In this document: piece after piece, positions 21,840 to 31,396 of the stretch | Layout: each line of letters opens with the position of its first letter | Numbering within the stretch: the stretch's first letter is position 1 | Assembly: GCA_963783095.1 (NCBI GenBank) | Contig: CAWAMR010000003.1 | Coordinates: forward strand, 1-64,000 | Length of the DNA: 64,000 nucleotides | Direction of reading: 5' to 3' | DNA from: CAWAMR01 sp963783095 | GTDB taxonomy: Bacteria > Planctomycetota > Planctomycetia > Gemmatales > Gemmataceae | The notes under the pieces: model-generated | What the model saw: the letters and a program-made list of their open reading frames with translations, nothing else | What the model was told of the DNA's origin: nothing | Database searches by the model: none | Translations under genes and position numbers: made by a program

Positions 21840-22406
21840 TCAGTCCAGCAGACCTTCTAGGTCGCGCCGCAAACGCTTCAGAACCCGAAACTTAGCGGCG
21901 TAGACGGCACCGACAGACAGGCCCAATTCGGCTGCCACACTCGCGGCGGGTCGACCGGCCACCACCATCTCCCAGCACGCCTTCCAGGTTGACTCCTCGA
22001 AATCCGCTTGCATCATCAGAAGGGCCCGGTTGACCAGATGGTGTTGGTACTCGGCGTTCCAGGCCGCCTCAAGATCGTCCGCGATGGCTGCAGGCTCCGG
22101 TTGTCCGTCAATTCCGCCCACCATGCTGTTGTTAAGCTTTTTACGGTCCTTGCGCCATTTGTTGATGGTTAGCGTCCACAACCAGCGCCGAAAGCTCTGC
22201 TGACGATCGTAGTTGAACGTCGGCAAAACCTTGAGCAAGGTGACTAACACGTCTTGCACAAGATCAGCCGCGTCTTCTTCTTGCAACCCGACTCGGCGAG
22301 CCCAGGCGTAAATCAACGGGGTATAGAGAGAGACGAATCGCGCCCAGGATTCCGGCTCGAAAGGCTGGCGAAGTCGTTCCAGTAGACTGCTTGGAGTTTT
22401 GGTCAC
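21840..22406 (-). CDS. RNA polymerase ECF sigma factor
   Basis: 188 residues, frame intact. Region 2 is visible in ESWARFVSLYTPLIYAWARR, DAADLVQDVLVTLLKVLPTF and SFRRWLWTLTINKWRKDRKK. Region 4 HTH is visible in AASVAAELGLSVGAVYAAKF and VLKRLRRDLEGLLD. It is of the planctomycete group whose genes sit directly before kinases with N-terminal zinc motifs. It probably directs transcription of the adjoining kinase gene or an envelope regulon, though no promoter motif could be verified. Confidence 0.9.
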   Translation of the reverse strand: MTKTPSSLLERLRQPFEPESWARFVSLYTPLIYAWARRVGLQEEDAADLVQDVLVTLLKVLPTFNYDRQQSFRRWLWTLTINKWRKDRKKLNNSMVGGIDGQPEPAAIADDLEAAWNAEYQHHLVNRALLMMQADFEESTWKACWEMVVAGRPAASVAAELGLSVGAVYAAKFRVLKRLRRDLEGLLD

Positions 22407-22763
22407 CCGCGTTCCTCTCTCCTGATCAGTTTGTCCGAATGCTTTCTATTGCGAACCGATGCCGGATTCACCGCTCGAAATTCGGATCAGGCCGCTGAGA
22501 AACAAACACTCAAGTCGCGATCACTTCGCCTTGCACGATCAAGCCGTAGAAAATGCCCCGAGCATCAGTGCCGAGCAAGTGCCGAATTTGGTGGAAACGG
22601 TGGAAAATATGGCCAAAACGCCCAGTTCCAGTATCAGATGCATTCGCCCTAACGTCTTTCGCCACAAGACATTTTGTTTCCATTCCAGCAAAGAAAACAG
22701 TGCGGGTCGATGTAGTTAGGCATTGATGTAACTCCTTGTCCAGAAGTCTTTTGCAATGCTATT
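22407..22763. other. Intergenic region upstream of the ECF sigma gene
   Basis: About 350 bp between two minus-strand genes. Apart from the TatD-start relic at 22652-22745 I see no gene here. The region should contain the sigma gene's promoter. Confidence 0.5.
22652..22745 (-). pseudogene. Relic of a TatD-like gene start
   Basis: On the minus strand, GACAAGGAGTTACATCA precedes an ATG at 22723 that begins MPNYIDPHCFLCW and stops after 24 codons. The true TatD-like gene at 16448 has the same layout: GACAAGAAAGAGGTTGCAAA then MSSYIDPHIHM. The 16-base string CTACATCGACCCGCAC is shared exactly. I infer a duplicated and truncated 5' end of the same family. Confidence 0.5.
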
Positions 22764-23162
22764 TCATGTCGCCAGCACGGGGATCGGTGAAGGGTAGATA
22801 TACAATTCCTGCACCTCAAGGTCGCCGAATACCTTGCCGTTGAAATGAGTGGCAACCCGTCCAGGGTAGCGCCGATGGATGTCCAACGCCGCCTTCGCTA
22901 GTGGGTCATTCGCCCCGATCAGCTTCAACTGGAAGGGGTCGAAGAGGGGGTCGCGCAACTCCCCTGCGATCCGGAGAACCTCCCCATATGCTACGTCGAA
23001 GTTATCATCAGTTATTTTGTCCGACGCGACGTAAAGGCTCCACTCCCCTTCGTCACTTTCTTTGAGCCAGAACGCATTCTGGACGGGATTATACTTCTCG
23101 AATTCGCCGAGGAATCTGGCCCCCGCGTCGATCTGATCGATTACCAGCGGACCCTGAACCAT
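22764..23162 (-). CDS. Conserved hypothetical partner of HEPN protein
   Basis: 132 residues, ATG at 23162, overlapping the upstream HEPN gene by 22 bp, so they are probably co-translated. It contains EKYNPVQNAFWLKESDEGEW, an acidic amphipathic middle, and a C-terminus rich in beta residues (FGDLEVQELYIYP). I do not recognise a catalytic motif. It is not an MNT nucleotidyltransferase, since no GSxARG motif is present. The tight overlap suggests it is the partner or neutraliser of the HEPN protein. Function otherwise unknown. Confidence 0.7.
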   Translation of the reverse strand: MVQGPLVIDQIDAGARFLGEFEKYNPVQNAFWLKESDEGEWSLYVASDKITDDNFDVAYGEVLRIAGELRDPLFDPFQLKLIGANDPLAKAALDIHRRYPGRVATHFNGKVFGDLEVQELYIYPSPIPVLAT

Positions 23163-23563
23163 TGCATCACTCCATTCGCATTATCCGTGATGGCGTCGTA
23201 GAGTTTCTTGGCCTTCTGGTGCGATGTCGTATTGTAGCGGGCCTTCTCGCTCCAATCTTTCACGACCAACCAGTTCTTCCCCAAGGCCGCGTTCGCGGCC
23301 GTGTCGGCCGCCCGCGCACCCTCCAGGTTGGCCATCTTCACCAAATCCAGGATGCTATGCGTCCAGCATTTCTCCGAGAACTTCTTGTCTTCGAAAAAGA
23401 CCTCCGGTGCAAAGGCAACGCGTACCAAGACGCACGCCTTGAGCCCGCACTCGACAGCATACCCGGCGAGATAATAGGCGGCCGACCATCGATGATCGTC
23501 GAGTAAGCGTTTCGAGTCTACTAGCCAACGCTCGGCCAACTGCTGCCACTCAAGCCGGGTCAC
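23141..23563 (-). CDS. HEPN domain protein
   Basis: 140 residues, GTG start at 23563. The helical bundle signature AAYYLAGYAVECGLKACVLV is typical of HEPN proteins, as is the N-terminal ERWLVDSKRLLDDHRWSAAY. The RYNTTSH stretch near the C-terminal third fits the R-x(4-6)-H motif of HEPN ribonucleases, so a nuclease role is possible but unproven. It is followed by an overlapping small gene, an arrangement seen for HEPN toxin-antitoxin or defence pairs. Confidence 0.75.
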   Translation of the reverse strand: MTRLEWQQLAERWLVDSKRLLDDHRWSAAYYLAGYAVECGLKACVLVRVAFAPEVFFEDKKFSEKCWTHSILDLVKMANLEGARAADTAANAALGKNWLVVKDWSEKARYNTTSHQKAKKLYDAITDNANGVMQWFRVRW

Positions 23564-23814
23564 TTGACGCCCCCAGTGCCAAATGTTCGGCGCTTAGCCC
23601 ACGTCATGGTAGTAGAGCCGGAAACCACTGATGTGTCGGGCATTCGCAGCCATTAACTTCCTAATGATACAGCCGATCGGCCTTGGAGTAAAGTGACAAA
23701 GACCGTTGCAAACATGGGCGCGAATTGGGTTTCACTGGCGTTTGGTGCTTGAAGTGAGAGAATTCAAGAAAATGCAGAACGCATAGAGACGATCGCCGAC
23801 AAAGCGCACTTAAT

Positions 23815-24463
23815 ATGAGTAGGGATGGAGGTATGGCGCAAGAATTCGATGAATCGAACGACTTATTGCAACGTGCCGCTAGCGGCGACCCGCAAGCAGT
23901 GCAGGATCTGTTTGCGCGCCATCGCGATCGACTCAAACGCATGGTACATCTGCGCTTGAGCCGCCGACTGCAAGGGCGCGTCGATGATTCGGATGTGATT
24001 CAGGAAGCGTTTTTGAGCATATCCTGCCGATTGAACGAGTATGTCGCGGATCCGAAGCTGCCGTTCTTTTTGTGGCTGCGGCACATGACGGGGTTGAAGC
24101 TGGCGGAAATCCACCGCCGACACCTGGGCTCGCAGCTTCGCGATGCCGATCGGGAAGTGACGCTGCACCGCGGCGGTCTGCCCGAAGTCGATTCCATATC
24201 ACTCGCCGCCCACCTGCTCGGCCAACTGACGACGCCGTCGCAAGCCGCCATCAAGGCCGAGACTCGTCTAATCGTTCAAGAGGCCTTGAACAACATGGAC
24301 CCCACCGATCGTGAGGTGCTGGCCCTGAAGCACTTCGAGCAGCTTTCGACCAGTGAAATCGCTGAAGTGCTCGGCATGTCCAAAGCGGGTGCCGGCAGCC
24401 GGTATTTGCGCCATCAAACGGCTCAAAGAGATCCTCTCTCAAATACCTGGCTTCATGGAGTGA
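23815..24463 (+). CDS. ECF-like sigma factor (frameshift near the 3' end)
   Basis: ATG at 23815; a second in-frame ATG at 23833 has a GGAGG that is too close to use. Region 2: LLQRAASGDPQAVQDLFARH, RLKRMVHLRLSRRLQGRVDD, SDVIQEAFLSI. Region 4: NNMDPTDREVLALKHFEQLS and TSEIAEVLGMSKAGAGSRYL. Near 24412 the frame changes, and the natural end reads AIKRLKEILSQIPGFME, stop 24461-24463. Without that shift the sigma frame would run falsely into the kinase gene. The gene is followed by a palindromic element and then the giant kinase gene, forming another sigma-kinase pair. Confidence 0.85.
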
Positions 24464-24465
24464 AA

Positions 24466-24532
24466 GTAGCCGCGTTCGCCAGAACGCGGGTTAGCCAAGG
24501 CATGAGGCCCGCGTTCTGGCGAACGCGGCTAC
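24466..24532. repeat. 25-bp perfect inverted repeat between sigma and kinase genes
   Basis: Bases 24466-24490 (GTAGCCGCGTTCGCCAGAAC and on) and 24508-24532 are exact reverse complements with a 17-base loop. It starts three bases after the sigma stop and ends 27 bases before the kinase ATG. It could attenuate or stabilise the message between the two genes. The sequence has the look of a dispersed planctomycete palindrome. Confidence 0.85.
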
Positions 24533-24558
24533 ACGTATCCTCAAACCGTGGGAGTCTG

Positions 24559-27500
24559 ATGGCCTTTTCAGAATCGCGCTCTGAACTCATCATGGAACTC
24601 GCCGAGGAGTTCCTCGAGCGCTACCGCAAGGGCGAAAAGCCGCCGCTGAAAGAATACATCGACCGGCATCCCGAACTGGCGGCGGAGATCAAGGATGTCT
24701 TCCCGGCGATGGCCATGATGGAGAACATCGCCGTCGCCGATGACTCGATGGAGGAGCGCCAGGCACCCACTGTCTCCGCAACTCCGGAAATCTCCTTTAA
24801 GCAACTTGGCGATTATCGCATCATCCGCGAGATCGGCCACGGCGGCATGGGTGTCGTTTACGAGGCGGAGCAGGTGTCGCTGGGCCGGCATGTCGCGCTC
24901 AAGGTACTGGCTAACCAGACCTTGAAGGATGCCAAGCACAAACGCCGCTTCGAGCGAGAGGCGCGGGCGGCAGCCAAGCTGCACCATACCAACATCGTGC
25001 CGGTCTTCGGGGTTGGCGAACACGACGGCTTGCCGTACTACGTCATGCAGTTCATCCAGGGACTGGGCCTGGACGCCGTGCTCGACGAGTTGAAGAAGAT
25101 ACAGACGGGCACTGCGCCGACCGGCTCACCTGCGGGCGGAGAACTTCGCATCTCACGCCGGGATGTGTCCGCCGCCGACATGGCACGCTCGTTGCTCACC
25201 GGCGCGTTTCAGCAATCGGCCGATGGCGAGGCAGGCGATCCCAAACCCGATCCGGCGTTTGCTGCAACCCTGGATCAACCCGGCGATTCTCTCCGAAGCG
25301 CTGCTTCGCCGGCCCAGGCCGATTCACAACCGCTTTCGGATACCTTCACCCTCTCGTCTTCCTCCATCATTCTGCCGGGAACGAGCAGCACGGGGCGCAA
25401 AGCGGATGCCAAAAAGCAGACCTATTGGCAGAGCGTGGCGAACATCGGCCGACAGATTGCCGATGCCCTGGAGTACGCCCACAAGCAGGGCGTGCAGCAT
25501 CGCGACGTCAAACCGTCGAACCTGCTTCTGGATTTGCGCGGCACGGTGTGGGTGACCGACTTTGGACTCGCGAAAGTGGCCGGGCCCGGTGCGGAGGATC
25601 TGACACACACCGGCGACATTCTGGGCACGCTCCGCTACATGCCGCCCGAGGCATTTGAGGGGAAAACCGACGCCCGCAGCGATGTCTACGCGCTCGGTCT
25701 GACGCTGTACGAACTGCTGGCGATGAAGCCGGCATTCAACGAACGGGATCGCAACAAACTCATCAAGCAGGTGACTTCCGGAGAGCCAACACCGCTCGAC
25801 CAGGTGCGCCGGGAAGTCCCGCGCGATCTGGTCACGATCATTCAAAAGTCGATCGCGCGCGAGCCATCGCGGCGTTATGCGACGGCGGAAGAATTGGCGG
25901 CCGACTTGCAGCGTTTCCTGGATGATGAGCCGATCCTGGCCCGGCGGCAGACGCGACGCGAGCGCTATGTCCGCTGGGCGCGGCACAATCCCGGAATCGC
26001 GGTTCTCGGTGGCGTGCTGACGGCGGTGCTGGTCCTGGTCACGATCGCGTCGTTACTGGTAGCAGGTCATTTCAGCCGGAGCGCCCAGCGCGAGCGCGAA
26101 GCCCGACAAGCGGAGTCGTCGCAACGGCAGATCGCCGAGGAAACGGCACAGCAGGCCAAGGCTCTTGGGCTGGTTCAACTCATCCTCAACGTCGATACGT
26201 CGAAAGTGCTACCGTATGTCGCCCAGCTACCGGAGCACCGTCAATGGTCCGATCCGTTGCTGCGCGAGGTATTTGACCAGGCGGCGGACAAATCACAGCA
26301 GAAACTCCATGCCGGCCTGGCTCTCTTGCCCGTGGACCCCGGCCAGGTCGATTACCTTTTGGGTCGATTGCTCGACGCCGACCCGCAGGTTGAGCTGGCG
26401 GTGATTCGTGATGCCCTGGCTCCGCAGAAGGATCGGTTGCTGGACAGACTGTGGGCAGTGGCGGAGAAGCCGCAACAGGGCTATGACGCGCAACGGCTGC
26501 GCGGCGGCGGCGTTGGCCAAGTACGACCCGGACAGTGAGCGATGGGTGAATCGGAGGGTCGATACGGTTGTTTTCCTATCGAGTCTCCAGGAAACGAGCG
26601 CAAGAGGTGAGGGCGATTGGTTTCGTAAAGACGGAACCACCGTTGAGGGTGTTCCGATTGTCGTGGACGGCGTTGCTCATCCTCACTCCCTTTTCACGCA
26701 CGCGCCTCCCGATGGTAGGACGGCCAGTGTTTCTTATAACCTGGATGCATCTTGCACGCAGTTTCTGGCCAGGGTCGGTATCCCGGCCGTGCGGATTGGA
26801 CAAAGAGATCCAGAATCGCCGTTGGTTTTTGAGGTTGTTGGCAACGGCAAGTCCCTTTGGAAATCAACCCCGTTGGCCAGACGGGGAGAATTTCAAGACT
26901 GCCGCGTCGCCCTGGCGGGTATCAGGCGACTGGAGTTGCGAGTCACCTCTCCTGGGCCTTCCAATTGGGGCTGGGCCACCTGGCTGGACGCACGGTTGAC
27001 TTGCGAACCGAGGATGCAAGATATTGTTGTCAATGACCTGATCGCCGTGCCGGCCGGCCAGTTGACCGCCTGGAAGGAGGCGTTTCGCCCGATGCGTCTT
27101 AAATTGCTGATGCCGTTGTCTGCGGTGCTTCGAGGACGCGATGGCTCGGAGCAAGAACGGACGCAGGCCTCGGAAATCTTTGCCGACTACGCCGCCGACC
27201 AGCCTGAATTACTGGCCGATCTGCTGATGGACACCGACGACAAGCAGTTCGCCGTCATCTACCCGAAGTTCAAGGAACACCCTGAACGAGGCTTGCCCAT
27301 ACTGATAAGCGAGTGTCGTAAGGAGACGCCGGCTTCCCCTGCTTCGCCCCGGGCATCAGATTGGACGGTTCGATTCTACAAATGGGAGGCAAACGAGCAG
27401 AACCAGCCTGCCGACTGGGAAGCGGTGCTCCAATCGCCGATTCTCGATGAGTTGAAAATGCCCCGTTTGTATTTTGCCAACTTGAATCACAATGAAACGC

Positions 27501-30500
27501 CCCCGACGCCCAGGGTTCCCGGCAGGTATTTCGCCGCGGTCGCCACGACGGAGGCGACTCTGGGGGATGGCGACTACCGGATCAACGCCGCCGCGGATGA
27601 CTCGCTTCGTGTGTGGTTGGACAATGAATTGGTAATTGACTGGCTCTCGCCGACGACAAGCCATACCGTCCGACATAAACCAGGACGGCACCTTATCAAG
27701 GTCGAGTATCGGCAGGTTACGGGACCATACGCTCTTGATGTTGACGTGGTTTCCGAGGAGAAAGAAACGCTGGCGAAACGGCAGGCGAATGCGGGAGTGG
27801 CCTTGCTCCGGATGAACCAACTGGAGAAGGTCTGGCCGCTGCTCCAGCACAGCTCTTATCCGAACGCACGGAGCAATCTGATCCATCGCTTAAGTCAGGG
27901 GGCGAACGCCGCCGCCATCGTGAAGCAACTGGATAAGGAATTGGACCTGACGATACGCCGGGCGCTGGTGCTGAGCCTGAACGAATTCAACGACAAGCAG
28001 TTCTCGCCCGACGATCGCAAGGCGCTCGGGCCGAAGTTGAAGGACATCTACCGGTCGGAGCCCGATCCGGGTCTTCATGCTGCTGCGGAATGGCTGCTGC
28101 GCCAGTGGAAGGAGGAAGCGTGGCTCAAGGAAACCGACCGGGCCTGGGCCCAGGGCAAGGTGAAGGGTGGAGGGTGGAGGGTGGAGGGAGAAGGCAGATC
28201 AGTGGTCCCTCCACCCTCCACCCTCCACCCTCCACCCGGCTGGTACGTCAATGGCCAGGGCCAGACACTGGTTGTCGTTCCCGGTCCTGTCGAGTTTTGG
28301 ATGGGTTCTCCCCCGACGGAGGAAGGCCGCGAAAGAGGCCCGGAAGGGACGAACGAGTTTCGACACTGGCAGCGTATCGGTCGCTCGTTCGCCATCGCCT
28401 CAAAGGAAGTCACCGTGGAGCAGTTCCTCCGATTCCGCATGGACCACTCGATCGACAAAGGGATTGCACAATCGAACGACTGCCCGGCAAACAAAGTGTC
28501 GTGGTACGATGCGGCGGCGTACTGCAACTGGCTGAGTGAACAGGAGGGGATGCCGAAGGACCAATGGTGTTACGAGCCGAACGAGACCGGCGAATATGCT
28601 CAGGGGATGAAGATGGCCCCCAATTACTTGCAGCGGACGGGGTATCGTTTGCCGACCGAAGCGGAATGGGAGTTTTCCTGTCGAGCCGGTGCCGTCGCGA
28701 GGTATTCGTTTGGCGAGTCGGAGGAACTCTTGCCAAAGTATGCCTGGTACAGAGACAATTCGCAAAACAAGACCTGGCCGGTGGGAAGCCTGAAGCCGAA
28801 TGACCTGGGGCTGTTTGACATGCACGGGAATGCTTTCGAGTGGTGTCAAGATTCTCAGAAGCTATATGGCGCAGACGGAAATGGACGAGCGACGGAGGAC
28901 CTGGAAGATCTCGCAGAGATAACCGACAGCCGGCGGCGGATATTACGTGGCGGCTCCGAATGGCATCCATCGTCGTTCGCGCGTTCTGCCGACCGTTACA
29001 GCGAGATGCCGACGGACCGTAACGGCATTTTCGGTTTCCGCCCGGCGCGGACTTTGCCATTCCGTTCCTTTGACCGCTACGCCGCTGCCCGCGCTGCATC
29101 CCTGACCGCTGCCGACCACGGGAAGGATAAGCTCGACAATGCAGCGAAGACGAAGCTCCGCCAGCAGGCCCTTACCTGGCTAAACGCCGAATTTGCCGAC
29201 TGGAACAAGGTTCAGCCGACTCCTCGACAAGCCATCGTGCGGACCCTGTGGCTTTGGCAGCACGACAGCGCCCTGGCCAGTATCCGGGACACGGCAGCAC
29301 TGGCCAAACTCCCGGCAAAAGAACAGACGGCATTCATCCAGTTCTGGTCCGACGTCGCGAAGACCGTAGAACCCGCCAACGGTGCCGAGCGCATCGAGTG
29401 CGCCGCATGGCAGTGCTGATTGCAGTGGAACAAGGCAAGGACGAGCCGGCTTTCGACGATGCAACGAAGGCGAGCCTCCGCGGGCAGGCCCTCACCTGGC
29501 TCAAGGCCGAGTTGCCCGTGACCGCGGATCGCGCTGGCAAGGCGCGGATCATCGCGGCCGCAGCGCCGCTGCCGGGACTGTTGGATCAACTTAGCGTTGA
29601 CGCGCCGAATGACGGACGGTTCCAGGTCGAACTGGCCCGACATTATGCCGATCGAGGCAATGCTCCGCTTGCCAAATCAGCCCGCACCAAAGCCCGCGCC
29701 GAGTTCGAAGCCCAACTGGCAAAGGAGCCGGAGAACGCGATCCTGGCCGCGGACCTGGCCGACCTACTGCTGATCGATACGCGCTGGAGCGTGCTGAAAC
29801 CGACCGAGATGAAAGCGGAAGGGAGCGCGAGCCTGAGAATACTGGAGGACGATTCGGTGCTGGTCAGCGGTCCGGTTCCCCCGCAGGACGTCTACACGCT
29901 CATTTTCCGCGATCCTCCCGCCCGAATTCAACAACTGCGTCTTGAGGTTTTGCCGCACGAATCGTTGCCCAATAATGGACCGGGCTCTAACGGGAACGGC
30001 AATTTCGTATTGACAACGGTGAAAGCCCAGTTGGATCTTCCCAAGGACAAGAGCGAAGCGCGCAGCTTGAAACTGGCAAGGGCTTTCACCGACTTCAGTC
30101 AGAACGACTTCAGCGTGGACGGTGCCATTGATGCAAATGACAGTACCGGCTGGGCAATTCAGCCTGAGGAGGGCAAGCGGCATTTCGCCCTGTTCGAACT
30201 TGCGGAACCTGTCACTGAAACCGCAGGCACAGTCCTGCGTGTGACCCTCGAGTTCAAATCGGGACACGAGAGGCACAATTTGGGCCGCTTCCGGCTGTCG
30301 GCGTCTGGAGAGCCGGCCAATTTTTATCGGGAACAGAAACGTCTCACCCTCCCGAAATTCACCGATCCGTGGTCAGAACTCGCTGCCGCATACGCGCTGA
30401 ATGGCCGGAACGATAAGGCCGTTGAATACTACGCCAAAGCACTTCAGGCCAATCCAAAACCCGGTGACGAGCGCCGGTCGCAGATCCGCTACGTAGCCGC

Positions 30501-31082
30501 TTGCACTGCGATCCTGGCTGCTGGCGGACAAGGGAAGGATGAGCCGCCGCTCGACGCTATGGCGAAGGCAAAGTTCCGCCGGCAGGCCCTTGACTCGCTG
30601 AGAGCCGACCTCACCGACTGGAGTAAGGTCCAGCCGGTTCCTCGACAAGCCATCGTGCGGATCCTGTGGCTCTGGCGGCAGGACACGCCCTGGCCGGCAT
30701 CCGCGACGCGAAAGCGCTGGAGAAACTCTCCCCGGACGAACGCGAGGCGTTCGCCCAGTTGTGGGCCGAAGTGGAAGCGTTGTTCAAAGAGTTAACCCCA
30801 AAGCGTGTGATCATCAAGGCGGAATACGGTGCCGGCCGCAATCAGTGGGACGTCACCGAACTGCTCCAGAAACTCGTCACCGATGAACCACTGATCACGC
30901 TGCCGCGCCCCACATACGTCGAGAGCTTTGGCGGCGACCCGGCGTACGGCGTCGTGAAGCAATTGAAGATCCGCTACGCGCTCAACGGCAAGGTCGGCGA
31001 AGTCTCGTTCTCCGAAAACGAACCCATCCTGCTCCCAGCCCCGAAGGACACGGAAGACCCGAAGGGCAAGGAAGATAGGTAA
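24559..31082 (+). CDS. Giant membrane Ser/Thr kinase with NPCBM, PA14, FGE-like and TPR-type modules (frameshifted)
   Basis: ATG at 24559 (MAFSESRSELIMELAEEFLE) with GGGAG upstream. About 2,170 residues with frame changes near 26510, 29400 and 30710. Kinase, about residues 80-460: GHGGMGVVYEA, VALKVL, HRDVKPSN, DFGLAK, and MPPEAFEG in place of APE, plus a roughly 110-residue low-complexity insert before the catalytic loop. Membrane helix VLTAVLVLVTIASLLVAG follows. Outside: NPCBM-like domain (RVDTVVFLSS, GVAHPHSLFTHAP; about 26530-27005), PA14-like domain (DGDYRINAAADDSLRVWLDN, HLIKVEYRQ; about 27355-27750), FGE-like domain (MGSPPTEEGRERG, LPTEAEWEFSCRAG, MHGNAFEWCQD; about 28240-29060). Two WNKVQPTPRQAIVR-type repeats follow, and a C-terminal piece (VIIKAEYGAGRNQWDV) resembling DUF3395-like domains. 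It probably senses carbohydrate or wall ligands. Confidence 0.85.
28165..28237 (+). repeat. Inverted repeat of GGAGGGT heptamers inside the giant kinase CDS
   Basis: Left arm 28165-28189 is built of GGGTGGA heptamers. The right arm 28206-28237 is its reverse complement with one extra heptamer. The 25-bp stem is perfect. It is read in frame as KGGGWRVEGEGRSVVPPPST and on, and sits just before the FGE-like domain, as a linker insertion. Confidence 0.85.
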
Positions 31083-31396
31083 ACGCTCAAGTGCTGGGCA
31101 GTCAGCAGAAGCCGGTTGGCCATCTTCGAGTTGACAACTTAATGATGCTAGTATGGGTATACGACTCATGGTTGCGGAAGGCAACCGTCCTCACAGACAG
31201 CGACGATGATGGACTTTGTAAAAGGTGGGTGGGGAAAACCGGGAGAAGAATCCGAGCTAAATGGGCATCCTTGAAAACCGGCCAACCGGGGGTGATAGGC
31301 AATGGCGGCTCATCAACGAATTGACTTCTCGCGAAACAAAAAAAGCCACGCTGAGTCTCGATAACTCAGCATGGCCCTATAACGTTCAAGCGGTCT
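31083..31396. other. Convergent intergenic region
   Basis: About 310 bp between the giant kinase stop and the fusA stop. Its one clear signal is the fusA terminator at 31338-31375. The plus ORF 31091-31324 has no ribosome site or family features and is not called. Confidence 0.6.
31338..31375 (-). terminator. Rho-independent terminator of fusA
   Basis: Read on the minus strand: GCCATGCTGAGT, a 7-base loop, ACTCAGCGTGGC (one G-U-type mismatch in the 12-bp stem), then seven T. It begins about 20 bases after the fusA stop codon. Confidence 0.9.

Noticed and set aside
23815..26538. Single protein fusing an ECF sigma factor to a kinase
   Set aside because: The apparent fusion arises because a frame change near 24412 skips the sigma stop at 24461. 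The kinase has its own ATG and ribosome site at 24559, and the joining stretch translates a palindrome.
31091..31324. 77-codon plus-strand ORF after the giant kinase
   Set aside because: No ribosome site, no recognisable features, and it lies in the convergent gap close to the fusA terminator.
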